DNA of 64,000 bases, from assembly GCF_014023275.1 (NCBI RefSeq), contig NZ_CP054698.1, positions 2,790,001 to 2,854,000 of the forward strand, given 5' to 3'. Positions 48,163 through 57,947 of the stretch are shown here, piece after piece. Numbering within the stretch: the stretch's first letter is position 1; each line of letters opens with the position of its first letter. The DNA comes from Nostoc edaphicum CCNP1411. GTDB lineage: Bacteria > Cyanobacteriota > Cyanobacteriia > Cyanobacteriales > Nostocaceae. The notes beneath the pieces are model-generated. The model worked only from the letters and a program-made list of their open reading frames with translations, was not told where the DNA came from and made no database searches. A program made the translations under genes and the position numbers.

Positions 48163-48351
48163 TATAATTTTATACTTTTTACTTAATGGTAAAATGGCTT
48201 TTGAAGAAGTGCGATCGCTTGCAGAAGCCATTTTTAATTATTACCTATCAGTTTTCCATTACTCTTGCAATTCACACCCATTCACTGAAAAAGTTGCGGT
48301 TCCAAAAAAGTCTGCAATACTCCATACATCTACCTTGAATTTTAAGAACCT

Positions 48352-49824
48352 ATGCTTACTCAAGATAAAAAACAACGCAACTGGAAACCCATTATCAAAG
48401 CATTTGAGGCTGTCCTTGGTAAAAATGGTGTGGTGCAACGCCGCGAAGAACTCATTACCTATGAATGCGATGGTTTAACTGGTTATCGCCAACGTCCCGC
48501 TGTGGTGGTGTTACCCAGAACTACAGAACAGGTTGCCCAAGTTGTGAAGGTATGCAATCAATATTCTATACCCTTCATCGCCCGCGGTTCTGGTACTGGT
48601 CTATCTGGTGGCGCTTTACCTGTTGAAAATTCTGTTTTGATTGTTACCTCATTAATGCGGCAAATCCTCAGCATTGATTTGGAAAATCAACGCACAGTTG
48701 TACAACCAGGAGTGATTAATAGTTGGGTGACACAAGCTGTCAGTGGTGCTGGTTTTTACTATGCTCCTGACCCCTCTAGTCAAATTATCTGCTCGATTGG
48801 GGGCAACATTGCCGAAAATTCTGGTGGCGTACATTGTCTCAAATATGGTGTCACCACTAACCACGTTTTGGGATTAAAAATTGTCACCCCGGAAGGAGAA
48901 ATTATCGATTTAGGCGGACAAATTCCAGAAATGCCTGGTTATGATTTAACAGGTGTTTTTGTTGGTTCTGAAGGCACTTTAGGAATTGCTACGGAAATTA
49001 CTTTGCGAATTCTCAAAAGTGCAGAATCAATTTGTGTGCTGTTAGCAGATTTTACTAGTATTGAAGCTGCCGGGGCAACTGTTTCTGACATCATCAGCGC
49101 CGGAATTATTCCTGGTGGGATGGAAATGATGGATAACTTCAGTATCAATGCAGTTGAAGATGTTGTTGCAACTAATTGTTATCCCCGCGATGCTACTGCC
49201 ATTCTGCTCATAGAAATTGATGGTTTAGAAGTGGAAGTTGTAGGGAATAAACAGCGAGTTATCGAAATTTGTAAAAAGAATGGTGCGCGTAATGTCACTT
49301 CTGCGACTGACCCAGAAACCAGATTGAAATTATGGAAAGGACGCAAAGCTGCTTTTGCTGCTGCTGGACATTTAAGCCCAGATTATTATGTCCAAGATGG
49401 TGTAATTCCTCGGACTCAGTTGCCTTATGTTCTGCATGAGATTGAGACATTAAGTCAACAATATGGTTATCGTGTTGCTAATGTATTTCATGCTGGTGAT
49501 GGCAATCTTCATCCGCTAATTCTTTATGATAATTCTGTGCCTGGAGCATTAGAACAAGTAGAAGAAATGGGTGGAAAAATTCTTAACCTTTGTGTCCAAG
49601 TTGGTGGTAGTATTTCTGGAGAACATGGCATTGGTGCAGAGAAAAAGTGTTATATGCCACAGATGTTTAGCCCAGTTGATTTAGAAACTATGCAATGGGT
49701 GCGGCAAGTTTTTAATCCCAAAGGGTTAGCAAATCCTGAAAAGATATTTCCCACACCACGGACTTGTGGTGAAGCAGCAAATGCATCAGCTATCAAACAA
49801 TTTGAAGGTGTGGAAAGATTTTAA
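48352..49824 (+). CDS. glcD: Glycolate dehydrogenase subunit GlcD
   Basis: This FAD-linked oxidase converts glycolate, formed by photorespiration, to glyoxylate. The 490-residue protein has the FAD-binding PCMH domain with FIARGSGTGLSGGALPVENS and YAPDPSSQIICSIGGNIAEN, and the C-terminal cap with HAGDGNLHPLILYDNSVP and GSISGEHGIGAEKKCYMPQM, all typical of GlcD. It is 190 bp after glmS on the same strand, not tightly linked. Related D-lactate dehydrogenases share the fold, but the match to GlcD is closest. Confidence 0.92.
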   Translation: MLTQDKKQRNWKPIIKAFEAVLGKNGVVQRREELITYECDGLTGYRQRPAVVVLPRTTEQVAQVVKVCNQYSIPFIARGSGTGLSGGALPVENSVLIVTSLMRQILSIDLENQRTVVQPGVINSWVTQAVSGAGFYYAPDPSSQIICSIGGNIAENSGGVHCLKYGVTTNHVLGLKIVTPEGEIIDLGGQIPEMPGYDLTGVFVGSEGTLGIATEITLRILKSAESICVLLADFTSIEAAGATVSDIISAGIIPGGMEMMDNFSINAVEDVVATNCYPRDATAILLIEIDGLEVEVVGNKQRVIEICKKNGARNVTSATDPETRLKLWKGRKAAFAAAGHLSPDYYVQDGVIPRTQLPYVLHEIETLSQQYGYRVANVFHAGDGNLHPLILYDNSVPGALEQVEEMGGKILNLCVQVGGSISGEHGIGAEKKCYMPQMFSPVDLETMQWVRQVFNPKGLANPEKIFPTPRTCGEAANASAIKQFEGVERF

Positions 49825-49894
49825 GAAGAAGGAAGTCAGGAGCGGAACTGGAGACTGCGACTGCGAAAGCTCCTTGTGGGGTGGGCATCTTACC

Positions 49895-50086
49895 ATTGTT
49901 GTCAACTTAAGCTAAAACCCTTTTCAAATCTCGTTTTCAGCCTCTGGCTGGAAATGCGGCTCCTGGTGGCTCTGCCGCCAGGAAGGGAGGCGGAGCCTCA
50001 ACGACGAGCATTCCCAGTCTCCGACTGGGAACGAGGCAATCTAAAAGCTATTTATAGACTTGCTTTGACGTTAAGTTGACACCAAT
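49895..50086. repeat. MITE-like folded element, family A copy 2
   Basis: The ends are ATTGTTGTCAACTTAA (49895-49910) and TTAAGTTGACACCAAT (50071-50086), the same terminal sequence as at 5576-5829. Inside are TCTCGTTTTCAGCCTCTGGC and its near complement and GGAGGCGGAGCC-type blocks, a different filling from copy 1. It has no coding capacity. Confidence 0.65.
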
Positions 50087-50120
50087 GACACCCATCCTCC
50101 AAGAAATTTGGGATGTTTTT

Positions 50121-50230
50121 TTATTTGAAAGTCCCTAAAAAGGGTGAGCTTAATTCGGCTCCCCTTTTTTAGTGTGCTTAGGGGTATCTAAAAGTGCCTA
50201 AAGTCACAACAAAACACTTTAAAAAAAACC
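50121..50230. repeat. MITE-like element, family B, divergent copy
   Basis: TTATTTGAAAGT at the left, AAAAGTGCCTAAAGTCAC and AAAACACTTTAAAAA at the right match the outer parts of the elements at 8885 and 12500. The inner GCTACGGTGTATAC element is absent here. Confidence 0.5.
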
Positions 50231-50435
50231 TCTAAGAGTTAGGAATTAGGAGTTATCATGTTTGGGAATAGTTAAGTATATTCATGAACAAAATTGGCTC
50301 CGTATTATTGAAATTATTTTGAATTCTGAATTCTGACTCCTGAATTCTTAATCATGATTCCTTTACATCATCCGGAGGATTATAACTTTATTTTGTAGTT
50401 ATATATATTCCGATCGCACTAGGTCACGCTTACAA

Positions 50436-51674
50436 ATGAATCGGGTTGCTCGCCGTTGTATTTCTTACTTTCTATGTTGGGGATTAGTAGTCGCTTTAAC
50501 AGTTTTTTCATTCTCTTCACAGCCAGTTTATTCCCAAAAAATAATTCCTTTAACTACAGAAATTCGCGGCGTTTGGCTCACTAATGTTGCTAGTGGTGTA
50601 CTATTTATTCCTTGGGGTATTAACCGTGCCATAAATCAATTGTCGGCTCTTAATTTTAATACAATTTATCCTGTAGTTTGGAACCGAGGACACACTTTTT
50701 ATAAAAGTGCTGTAGCTAAAATGACTACAGGCTCGGAAACTCAACCTTTGCTCAATTTCATGCACGGGGGACAGGATGTTTTAGCAAAGATAGTGACACT
50801 TGCTAAAAATAAAAATTTGAGAGTCATTCCCTGGTTTGAATACGGGTTTATGACGCCGCATTATTCACAATTAGCAAGGCGTTATCCTGACTGGTTGACA
50901 ATTGGGCAAGAAGGTATAAATTCTATCCAAAATGCTCCACCAGAAGAAATCGACAATATTTTAGTAACTAAGCTGGCTTGGTTGAATCCTTTACATCCAC
51001 AAGTGCAAGAGTTTATTCAAGAGCTAATTTTAGAAGTAGTCAGAGATTATGATGTGGATGGTATTCAGCTTGACGATCATTTTGGGATGCCTGTACAGTT
51101 TGGCTACGATCGCTTCACTATAGAACTCTACCAGCAAGAACACCAAGGCAAAAGTCCCCCTGGTGATCCTTTTAACTCAAAATGGATGCGTTGGCGAGCA
51201 GATAAAATTACGGATTTTATGGCAGAAATTTATCAAGCTGTCAAGGCGATTAAGCCTAAAGTTAAAATATCTTTGTCTCCCAATCCTCAAGCTTTTGCCT
51301 ACAAATACTATTTACAAGATTGGGAAAATTGGGTAAAAAAAGGTTTAGTTGATGAGTTAATTTTACAGGTATATCGAAATGATAAAAAGTCTTTTATCGC
51401 TCAACTAGAACAACCACCTGTGAAATTGGCTCAAAGTCTAATTTCTGTAGGAATTGGGATATCAACGGGAACCGTGCGTAGTCCGGTGAAAATCGCACAA
51501 GTGAGAGAACAGGTTCAGGTAGTGCGCGATCGCAATTTTGATGGTATCTCATTTTTTTACTGGGAGAGTCTTTGGGGTTACATCGTACCAGAATCACCCC
51601 AACAACGACGCAAAGCTTTTTTTGAGATGTTTAATGCTAAAACTGTCAGACTATTACCACCAAAGAAACTTTGA
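50436..51674 (+). CDS. Secreted glycoside hydrolase-like protein (GHL10/DUF187)
   Basis: The 412-residue protein has an N-terminal signal peptide (residues 1-33) and a (beta/alpha)8-barrel of the GHL10 type: IRGVWLTNVASGVLFIPWGI, LNFNTIYPVVWNRGHTFYKS, VIPWFEYGFM, and VDGIQLDDHFGMP with paired acidic residues. It probably acts on a polysaccharide outside the cell, possibly peptidoglycan-related. It overlaps the next gene by one base. Confidence 0.85.
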   Translation: MNRVARRCISYFLCWGLVVALTVFSFSSQPVYSQKIIPLTTEIRGVWLTNVASGVLFIPWGINRAINQLSALNFNTIYPVVWNRGHTFYKSAVAKMTTGSETQPLLNFMHGGQDVLAKIVTLAKNKNLRVIPWFEYGFMTPHYSQLARRYPDWLTIGQEGINSIQNAPPEEIDNILVTKLAWLNPLHPQVQEFIQELILEVVRDYDVDGIQLDDHFGMPVQFGYDRFTIELYQQEHQGKSPPGDPFNSKWMRWRADKITDFMAEIYQAVKAIKPKVKISLSPNPQAFAYKYYLQDWENWVKKGLVDELILQVYRNDKKSFIAQLEQPPVKLAQSLISVGIGISTGTVRSPVKIAQVREQVQVVRDRNFDGISFFYWESLWGYIVPESPQQRRKAFFEMFNAKTVRLLPPKKL

Positions 51675-52234
51675 TGCCATTTGCGCCTGGAAATACTAGA
51701 TTTGGCTTTGCATTGCTGTGGACTTTAGCTACTTTTGGCGGTTTTTTATTGAGTTTACTCTTAATTGAAGTCGGCGAAAAACCTGATATTGGACTGGTAG
51801 AGGCTGCTATCGGCGGATTTGCGATCGCACTTCCTCAAGGCTGTCTTCTCAAACAACCTATATTTTGTATCAGGTGGATTTGGTCAAGTCTTTTGGGTTG
51901 GAGTATTATCACCGCTATCGGTATTGGTGCTGTAGGTTGGATTGTACCTAGCACTCAAATTCTCCCTCAGAGAATCCTGTCTGGGGCCATTTATGGTGCG
52001 CTTGGCGGCTTCGGAATTGGATTGGCTCAATGGTTGGCAATTCCCCAGTATCAGGCGTGGCGATGGATATTAGTCTGTTCGGCAAGTTGGGCTGTTGCTA
52101 TCCCTGTAGGTTCTACTATCGGGATGCTTTTGCACCACTGGACGCAGTTATTCTTCGGCGAAGTTATGGGATTAGCCATCACTTGGCTGCTGGTTGGTAT
52201 CCTCACAGGGATCAATGCTCACAAATTGCGATGA
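51674..52234 (+). CDS. Polytopic membrane protein of unknown function
   Basis: The 186-residue protein begins at an ATG whose A is the last base of the upstream stop (TGATG), so translation is probably coupled to the GHL10-like gene. It has five to six membrane helices with many Gly and Trp (e.g. WTLATFGGFLLSLLLIEV, ILSGAIYGALGGFGIGLAQW). No domain was recognised. The overlapping pair may form a surface-polysaccharide unit. Confidence 0.7.
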   Translation: MPFAPGNTRFGFALLWTLATFGGFLLSLLLIEVGEKPDIGLVEAAIGGFAIALPQGCLLKQPIFCIRWIWSSLLGWSIITAIGIGAVGWIVPSTQILPQRILSGAIYGALGGFGIGLAQWLAIPQYQAWRWILVCSASWAVAIPVGSTIGMLLHHWTQLFFGEVMGLAITWLLVGILTGINAHKLR

Positions 52235-52588
52235 CTACGGCGGGCTACGCCTACGTAAGCTCACTCTCTTTATTAAGAATAATAAATTTAATTCACATAT
52301 ACTGATACTTGCACTTAGATATATGCAAAAATCGTTAAAAACCGTTAAAAATCAATTTTAGAAAGTTTGCCCTAACCTGCAAATGTATTTTCGCCTTCAA
52401 AAAGCAGGATTTGTTAAGCTGACTCCTATTTAGCTTTCCTAGATTTCTGACAAGAAGTAGAGAAAGATCCAAATTTCAATGAGCAACAGCTGACAATACT
52501 TTGCTATAGGCGCTAAAGTGCATCTACTACAAGCTTAACGATCAGAGAGCGCCTAGAAGAGTCAGTAATACAAGAGTGGGACTCTCGC
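52235..52588. other. Spacer upstream of the sensor gene
   Basis: A copy of the dispersed repeat GGGCTACGCCTACG is at 52243. The rest of these 354 bases holds no gene and no clear promoter or hairpin. Confidence 0.35.
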
Positions 52589-54838
52589 ATGAATATAAAT
52601 CCAGCAGAATCAACTATGGAGTTGACAAAATTATCACCACCTCAGATTCTCTTCGGCACAGAAGTAGATGAGAAAAGCAGTAGTGAGCAGTTTCTACTAA
52701 GCATGTACGATTCTGTGCAGGCATCAATCTTCGTAGTTGATGTTCTGGAGGACGGAGATTTTCGATATGTGGCACTTAATCCCACTCATGAGCGGTGGAT
52801 AGGTATTCGCTCAGATGAGCTTCGGGGCAAAAAACCAGAGGATATTCTCTCTCCCATCGATGCTGCAAGGGTGCGTCAGCATTATAATGACTGCGTGCTA
52901 TTTGGCAAAACTATTTCTTACGAACAATGTTTGCAATTCCAGGGAATTCCCACTTGGTGGAGTACGACTCTGACGCCACTACGAGATGCTAACTCTAGGA
53001 TTTATCGACTGATTGGTACTAGTAGCAATATCACCTCTGTTAAGCAAGCAGAACAAGGGATCAGATACCAGGCTGAACGAGAGCAACTGCTAGAAGCGAT
53101 CGCTGGACGAATTCACCAATCTGTAGAATTAGAGACAATTCTGCATCAGACTACAATTGAACTGCGGCAGTTTTTGAATTGCGATCGCGTGCTAATTTAT
53201 CGCTTCCAGACTGATGGCAGTGGAGTAATCATTGCCGAATCAACTGTCGCTGCTGATGATCTCCTGTTGGGAAAAAACATCATTGATCCCGGCTTCAGTG
53301 GCAAACATCCAGAACACTACGGACGAGGTTGTATTCAAGTCATCGAAGATATTGATGCAGCCGGATTGCACCCTTGCCATATAGATTTCCTGGCATCTTT
53401 GCAGATTAGAGCCAATCTTGTCGTGCCGATTTTCAAAGAGCAAGATATGTGGGGGCTATTGATTGCCCAGCATTGCCGTGAATCGCGTCAATGGCAACAA
53501 ACGGAAACTGACTTGCTAAAGCAGTTGGCAACTCAAATCGGCATTGCTGTCCAACAGGCAGAACTTCATCAGCAGATCAAGGATCTCAAAACTAAGATGG
53601 AGTTGCAGAAACAGAAGCACATAAATCAGTTGCAGCAGGTGCGAAACTTTGAAGCCTTGGTGCGACGCATGACAGAACAAATCCGCGACAGTCTGGATCA
53701 AACTCAGGTGTTGCAGACTCTCACCCAGGAATTAGCAGAGTTACTCAATCTTGATTGTTGCCAAATCGAACTCTATAGCACCTGCAAAACCCTGGTAACT
53801 GTTACTTACGAGTACACCAAAAACTTACCCCAGTTTCAGGGATTGACCAGACAGATTGCAGACCGTCTTGAAGTCTATCAGCCGTTGTTGCAGAAACAAA
53901 CTTTGCAATTTTTGGAAATTGTGCCTGGATGGCAGCCAAACTTGTTAGTTATGTCCCAGATGGCTTGTCCAATTTTCGATACTCAAGGGATTTTGGGAAA
54001 TATTTGGTTGACAAGACCATCACAAGAGGCCTTTGATGAATTTGAAATTGAGCTAATGCAGCAGGTAGCAAATGAATGTGCGATCGCCATTCGTCAAGCC
54101 CAGCTTTACAAACAAACTCAGACACAGGTAAAAGAACTAGAAAAATGCGATCGGCAAAAAAACCAATTTCTCAGAACTTTGTCTCAAGAACTGCGGACAC
54201 CAATAACTAGCATTAGCCTTGCAGTCCAAACGCTTGAAAGTGTCCTCACCCCAGCAGAAATATCAGAGATAGAAATAGTTCCGCAACTATTGCAGATTCT
54301 ACATAACGAGTGTGGACGAGAAAGCAAATTAATTAACGACCTACTCACACTCACATATCTCGAAGCCGAACCCGATCCCCCAACTTTGATTGCCATTGAC
54401 TTTCAAAGTTGGCTTCACCCAATTATCGAGTCTTTTCGAGACCTCACCAACTGCCAGCGACAGCAATTAAACCTGAGTGTTGATCATGCGCTACCGCCTT
54501 TGGAGACAGATATCACTGATTTGGAGCGAATTGTCACCGAACTGCTCAACCATGCCTGCAAATACACCCCAGCAGGCGAATCCATTACAGTTTCGGCTCA
54601 ACTGATAGGGAATGCAGTAGAGCTTAATATTACAAATTCTGGGATAGAGCTTACCAGCAATGAACTGTCACGGATTTTTGAGCCTTTCTATCACCTTTCC
54701 AAACACGATCCTTGGAAACATAGCGGCACTGGACTGGAATTGGCATTAGTGCAGAAAATGGTCAGACATTTAGGCGGCTCAATTTATGTAGAAAGTGCAG
54801 CAGGTCAAACCACCTTCGCTGTCAAATTCCCCTTTTAA
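52589..54838 (+). CDS. PAS-GAF-GAF sensor with degenerate histidine kinase domain
   Basis: The 749-residue protein has a PAS domain (about 35-155), a GAF domain (about 170-325) with Cys263-His264 in GLHPCHIDFLASLQIRANLV, the placement of the bilin-binding Cys-His of cyanobacteriochromes, a coiled linker, a second GAF (about 355-505) and a kinase-like region. The H-box reads SQELRTP: Gln533 replaces the phosphoacceptor His. The N-box Asn is His (LLNHACKYT), and the G1 box is NSGIEL rather than DxGxG. It may act as a non-phosphorylating sensor or partner. Confidence 0.85.
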   Translation: MNINPAESTMELTKLSPPQILFGTEVDEKSSSEQFLLSMYDSVQASIFVVDVLEDGDFRYVALNPTHERWIGIRSDELRGKKPEDILSPIDAARVRQHYNDCVLFGKTISYEQCLQFQGIPTWWSTTLTPLRDANSRIYRLIGTSSNITSVKQAEQGIRYQAEREQLLEAIAGRIHQSVELETILHQTTIELRQFLNCDRVLIYRFQTDGSGVIIAESTVAADDLLLGKNIIDPGFSGKHPEHYGRGCIQVIEDIDAAGLHPCHIDFLASLQIRANLVVPIFKEQDMWGLLIAQHCRESRQWQQTETDLLKQLATQIGIAVQQAELHQQIKDLKTKMELQKQKHINQLQQVRNFEALVRRMTEQIRDSLDQTQVLQTLTQELAELLNLDCCQIELYSTCKTLVTVTYEYTKNLPQFQGLTRQIADRLEVYQPLLQKQTLQFLEIVPGWQPNLLVMSQMACPIFDTQGILGNIWLTRPSQEAFDEFEIELMQQVANECAIAIRQAQLYKQTQTQVKELEKCDRQKNQFLRTLSQELRTPITSISLAVQTLESVLTPAEISEIEIVPQLLQILHNECGRESKLINDLLTLTYLEAEPDPPTLIAIDFQSWLHPIIESFRDLTNCQRQQLNLSVDHALPPLETDITDLERIVTELLNHACKYTPAGESITVSAQLIGNAVELNITNSGIELTSNELSRIFEPFYHLSKHDPWKHSGTGLELALVQKMVRHLGGSIYVESAAGQTTFAVKFPF

Positions 54839-54899
54839 CTGTTTTTTGGTGCGGCACTAGCTAAATTGTCAGGAGTTGTGCTACTATTGTTATTTGTGT

Positions 54900-54971
<72 letters not shown>

Positions 54972-55545
54972 TCCTTTCTATCCCTCCAAAATTTACCCTT
55001 GCCTAAATCGAGCAAGTGCCGCGCTCGGAAATCCCCAATTTTCGGGGATAAACAGCGATAAAGCTTTGACTAATTTAACTAAAAACCCCTCTTGCTTTTT
55101 AGCAGTCCAGTCGAATCTTTAGGGTTTCCACTGGACAGCAAATTATCAAACAGGAGTCAGGAGTCAGAATTCAGAATGAATTCTGTATGACTGGTGGATG
55201 AATAACCGGGTTTAATACCTCCACCAAATCGTAGATTTGGTGCTCAACAAGAAAGTCGCGGGTCTGAATTCCCTACTGATTAGATTCTGACTCCTGAATT
55301 CTGACTTCTGAATTCTTCTTCAACATATCTTCAGGTACGGTTCCCCAGTCGAGAAATCCCCCCTGCGATCGCTACCTACCGAAGATAAGACGCGGTAAAT
55401 TAAATATGTAGCCTCTAAAAATAAATGCTACGTAAATGCTACAAACTCGCTTGCTTGTTACGGGCTGGCGTTAGCGACATACCGCAACACTCCTACCAGT
55501 ATGGGGAGAAATCATAAATAATTCCGTTTTCCAAGCGATTGTATT
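54972..55545. other. Repeat-rich spacer
   Basis: This 574-base gap contains the hairpin ATCCCCAATTTTCGGGGAT (55031), GGAGTCAGGAGTCAGAATTC heptamers (55151), their complement near 55287, and a GC-rich dispersed repeat at 55463. No gene was found. Confidence 0.45.
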
Positions 55546-56529
55546 ATGCATAAAAAACTACAACAAACCATCAAACCGCTGTTAAAAACCTTCTTAGCCC
55601 TAAGCTTAGTGTTAGCTTTGGCTCTTGGTCACGCCGATGGTGCATTAGCAGCCCGCAGTGGGGGTCGCATCGGTGGTGGCTCATTTAGAGCGCCTTCTAG
55701 TCGCACCTATACACCGCGCACATCTGTACCTCCTGGTGGGGGCGGATACTATCCTGGTGGTGGTTTTGGTGGTGGCTTTGGCTTTCCCTTCATAGTTCCC
55801 TTCTGGGGTATTGGGGGAGGATTTGGTGGTATATTTACCATCTTAATTTTCTTGGCGATCGCTAATTTCTTATTGCAAACTTTCCGCCGTGTCTCTAGCG
55901 GCGAAGCTGGAGAAGCAGATTACAGCAGTAACTCTCCGGTTTCTGTAACTCGTTTGCAAGTAGGTTTGTTAGCTCAAGCCCGTGAATTGCAAAATGAACT
56001 CAACCACATTGCTGAAACTGCTGATACTAACACCCCAGAGGGTAGAGCAGAAGTTCTCCAAGAAGCCAGCCTAGCTTTACTCCGTCACCCCGAATACTTT
56101 GTATATGCAGGTGGTGGCACTCAACAAGCCAGTTTGAATTCAGCTGAAGGTCAGTTTAATCGGCTGTCACTGGCAGAACGCAGCAAGTTTAGCGAAGAAA
56201 CTCTTTCTAACGTCAACAACCAGCTAAGAGAAGCCCTTGCCAAAGATGCTTTACCGCCGGCTGGTGAACTCGACAACCCCACCCGCCTCTTTACCGAAGG
56301 CCCTGGTGAATACATTATCGTCACCTTACTAGCGGCAACATTAGGTAAGTTTGACATCCCTACAGCGATTAACAGTGCTGATGATTTGCGTCAAGCTTTG
56401 CGCCAAATTGGTAGCATCCCTAGCGACAAACTTCTAGCAATTGAAGTTCTTTGGACTCCGCAAGCCGAAAATGATACCCTGACATCTGATGATGTGTTGG
56501 CAAATTATCCTGATTTGAGACTTGTTTAA
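55546..56529 (+). CDS. DUF1517 membrane protein
   Basis: The 327-residue protein has a signal sequence (about 12-34), a Gly-rich, Arg-containing segment (GGRIGGGSFRAPSSRTYTPR), a membrane segment near 95-115, and a soluble C-terminal domain (SVTRLQVGLLAQARELQNEL, RHPEYFVYAGGGTQQ). This is the DUF1517 family, shared by cyanobacteria and chloroplasts, of unknown function. A terminator lies at 56621. Confidence 0.87.
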   Translation: MHKKLQQTIKPLLKTFLALSLVLALALGHADGALAARSGGRIGGGSFRAPSSRTYTPRTSVPPGGGGYYPGGGFGGGFGFPFIVPFWGIGGGFGGIFTILIFLAIANFLLQTFRRVSSGEAGEADYSSNSPVSVTRLQVGLLAQARELQNELNHIAETADTNTPEGRAEVLQEASLALLRHPEYFVYAGGGTQQASLNSAEGQFNRLSLAERSKFSEETLSNVNNQLREALAKDALPPAGELDNPTRLFTEGPGEYIIVTLLAATLGKFDIPTAINSADDLRQALRQIGSIPSDKLLAIEVLWTPQAENDTLTSDDVLANYPDLRLV

Positions 56530-56620
56530 TCTCTAAAAAATTTGGCGCTTTACTGCTAAGAAATAACTTGGCATCTTGGCGAAAGAAATCAGTTTCCCCT
56601 TGAGGGGAATAACAACTAGA

Positions 56621-56650
56621 AAACCGTTTGTCAATGACAAGCGGTTTTTT
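56621..56650 (+). terminator. Terminator after the DUF1517 gene
   Basis: AAACCGTTTGTC, loop AAT, GACAAGCGGTTT, then TTT. It lies 91 bases after the stop. Confidence 0.7.
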
Positions 56651-56966
56651 GTAGAGCTTATAAGTAAGTGGGCGTAAATAATTAAAGGTTTGTAGTGGGG
56701 ACTTTAGTCCTCTCTTAAGGGCTAAAGCCCTTACTACGAGCTAATTAAATTGAATTTTACATTACTTAATGTAGTTTGATTTATTCTTGCCCACTTACTT
56801 GTAGCAATCCGGAATGATTCATGAAAAAATACTGAGATGAATTGGGAAGCCCCGTCCGTCTTACGGCAGGGTAGTTAACTCAGTAATCAATATGTATTAG
56901 AAAAATTATTCTTAGTCAAAACTTTGGTAGTATTATCAAAATGCATTATACGCAAAGCGTTATCTT
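56651..56966. other. Spacer before the ccbP-like gene
   Basis: GGGGACTTTAGTCCTC and AAGGGCTAAAGCCCTT are small palindromic repeats here. No gene was found. The promoter of the downstream gene should be in the last 100 bases. Confidence 0.35.
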
Positions 56967-57347
56967 ATGCCTAGTGTTGAACCCGAAGAAAAGCGAGAGC
57001 ATCGCATTAAAACAGAAATCATTGTAGATGCTGAAGACAAAGAAGACCGGGCTATGGGTTGGTATTATTACCTCGAAGAGACTCTGAATTTTCCCTTTCT
57101 GGCTAAATGGACTAAGAAGGGACGCAAATCAGGTTCCGTCGAGGAGAAACAAGTGGAAGTGCTGGGAATGGCCCCAGATGATGAGTGCTTAAAAGATATG
57201 TTGGTAGAAGTGGCTTACCTTAATGGTAAGGATGAAGATGTATATTCTGCAAAGTTATCTGAAATAGCAGCCATTGATGCTGATAGTGAAACTCAAGAAG
57301 CGATCGCAGACTGGCTCTATTGGATTGCTAGAGGATATAAGTTTTAA
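56967..57347 (+). CDS. ccbP: CcbP-family calcium-binding protein
   Basis: This 126-residue acidic protein matches the cyanobacterial CcbP family: RIKTEIIVDAEDKEDRAMGW, YYYLEETLNFPFLAKW, VLGMAPDDECLKDMLVEVAY and EAIADWLYWIARGYKF. CcbP sequesters calcium in the cytoplasm, and in Anabaena its loss during heterocyst formation frees calcium. Whether this copy has that role is not shown, since paralogues exist. It converges with the acetyltransferase gene four bases downstream. Confidence 0.85.
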   Translation: MPSVEPEEKREHRIKTEIIVDAEDKEDRAMGWYYYLEETLNFPFLAKWTKKGRKSGSVEEKQVEVLGMAPDDECLKDMLVEVAYLNGKDEDVYSAKLSEIAAIDADSETQEAIADWLYWIARGYKF

Positions 57348-57350
57348 ACT

Positions 57351-57911
57351 CTAGGACAAATACCGAATGACGCGGCAGGGATTGCCAGCAGCGACAACAT
57401 TCTCAGGTATGTCTTTGACAACTACACTGCCAGCACCAATAGTTGTATTATCACCAATAGTTACACCTGGACAAATAATTGCACTGCCACCAATCCAGAC
57501 ATTGTTACCAATGTTAATTGGGGCAGCTAATTCTCTACCAGAAAGACGAATTTCCGGCTCTGTTGGGTGATAAGCAGTATAAATTTGTACATAAGGAGCG
57601 CACAAGACATTTTCACCAATGTGAACTGGATTGCAGTCTAAAATTACACAGCCATAGTTCATATACAATTTGTCGCCAGCGAAAATATTACTGCCATAGT
57701 CACAGTGAAACGGCGGCACAATGAATACTTTTTCACCGATCTTTCCAAATAATTCTTGCAAAATTTGCTGGCGTTGCTCTTGCTGTTCTTCAGTTGTAGA
57801 ATTGTAGCTTCGCAACAGACGGCTAGCCCGCTTATTTTCGGCAGCTAATTCTGGATCTTCCGCCAGATACAATTCCCCCGCGAGCATTTTCTGTTTTTCG
57901 GTTTTTTCCAT
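57351..57911 (-). CDS. Maltose/galactoside O-acetyltransferase family protein
   Basis: This 186-residue hexapeptide-repeat enzyme has the N-terminal Maa-like helical cap (MLAGELYLAEDPELAAENKR) and a left-handed beta-helix with isoleucine-rich turns (INIGNNVWIGGSAIICPGVT, IGDNTTIGAGSVVVKDIP). The catalytic His lies in IYTAYHPTEPEIRLSGRELA. It transfers acetyl from acetyl-CoA to a sugar hydroxyl. It converges on the ccbP-like gene. Confidence 0.92.
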   Translation of the reverse strand: MEKTEKQKMLAGELYLAEDPELAAENKRASRLLRSYNSTTEEQQEQRQQILQELFGKIGEKVFIVPPFHCDYGSNIFAGDKLYMNYGCVILDCNPVHIGENVLCAPYVQIYTAYHPTEPEIRLSGRELAAPINIGNNVWIGGSAIICPGVTIGDNTTIGAGSVVVKDIPENVVAAGNPCRVIRYLS

Positions 57912-57947
57912 GACAGACTTATTTGAAGTGGCAACAAAAATAACTAT

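Noticed and set aside
50101..50230. Terminator of glcD
   Set aside because: The hairpins here belong to dispersed repeats, lie about 300 bases after glcD, and have no clear T-run in the right place.
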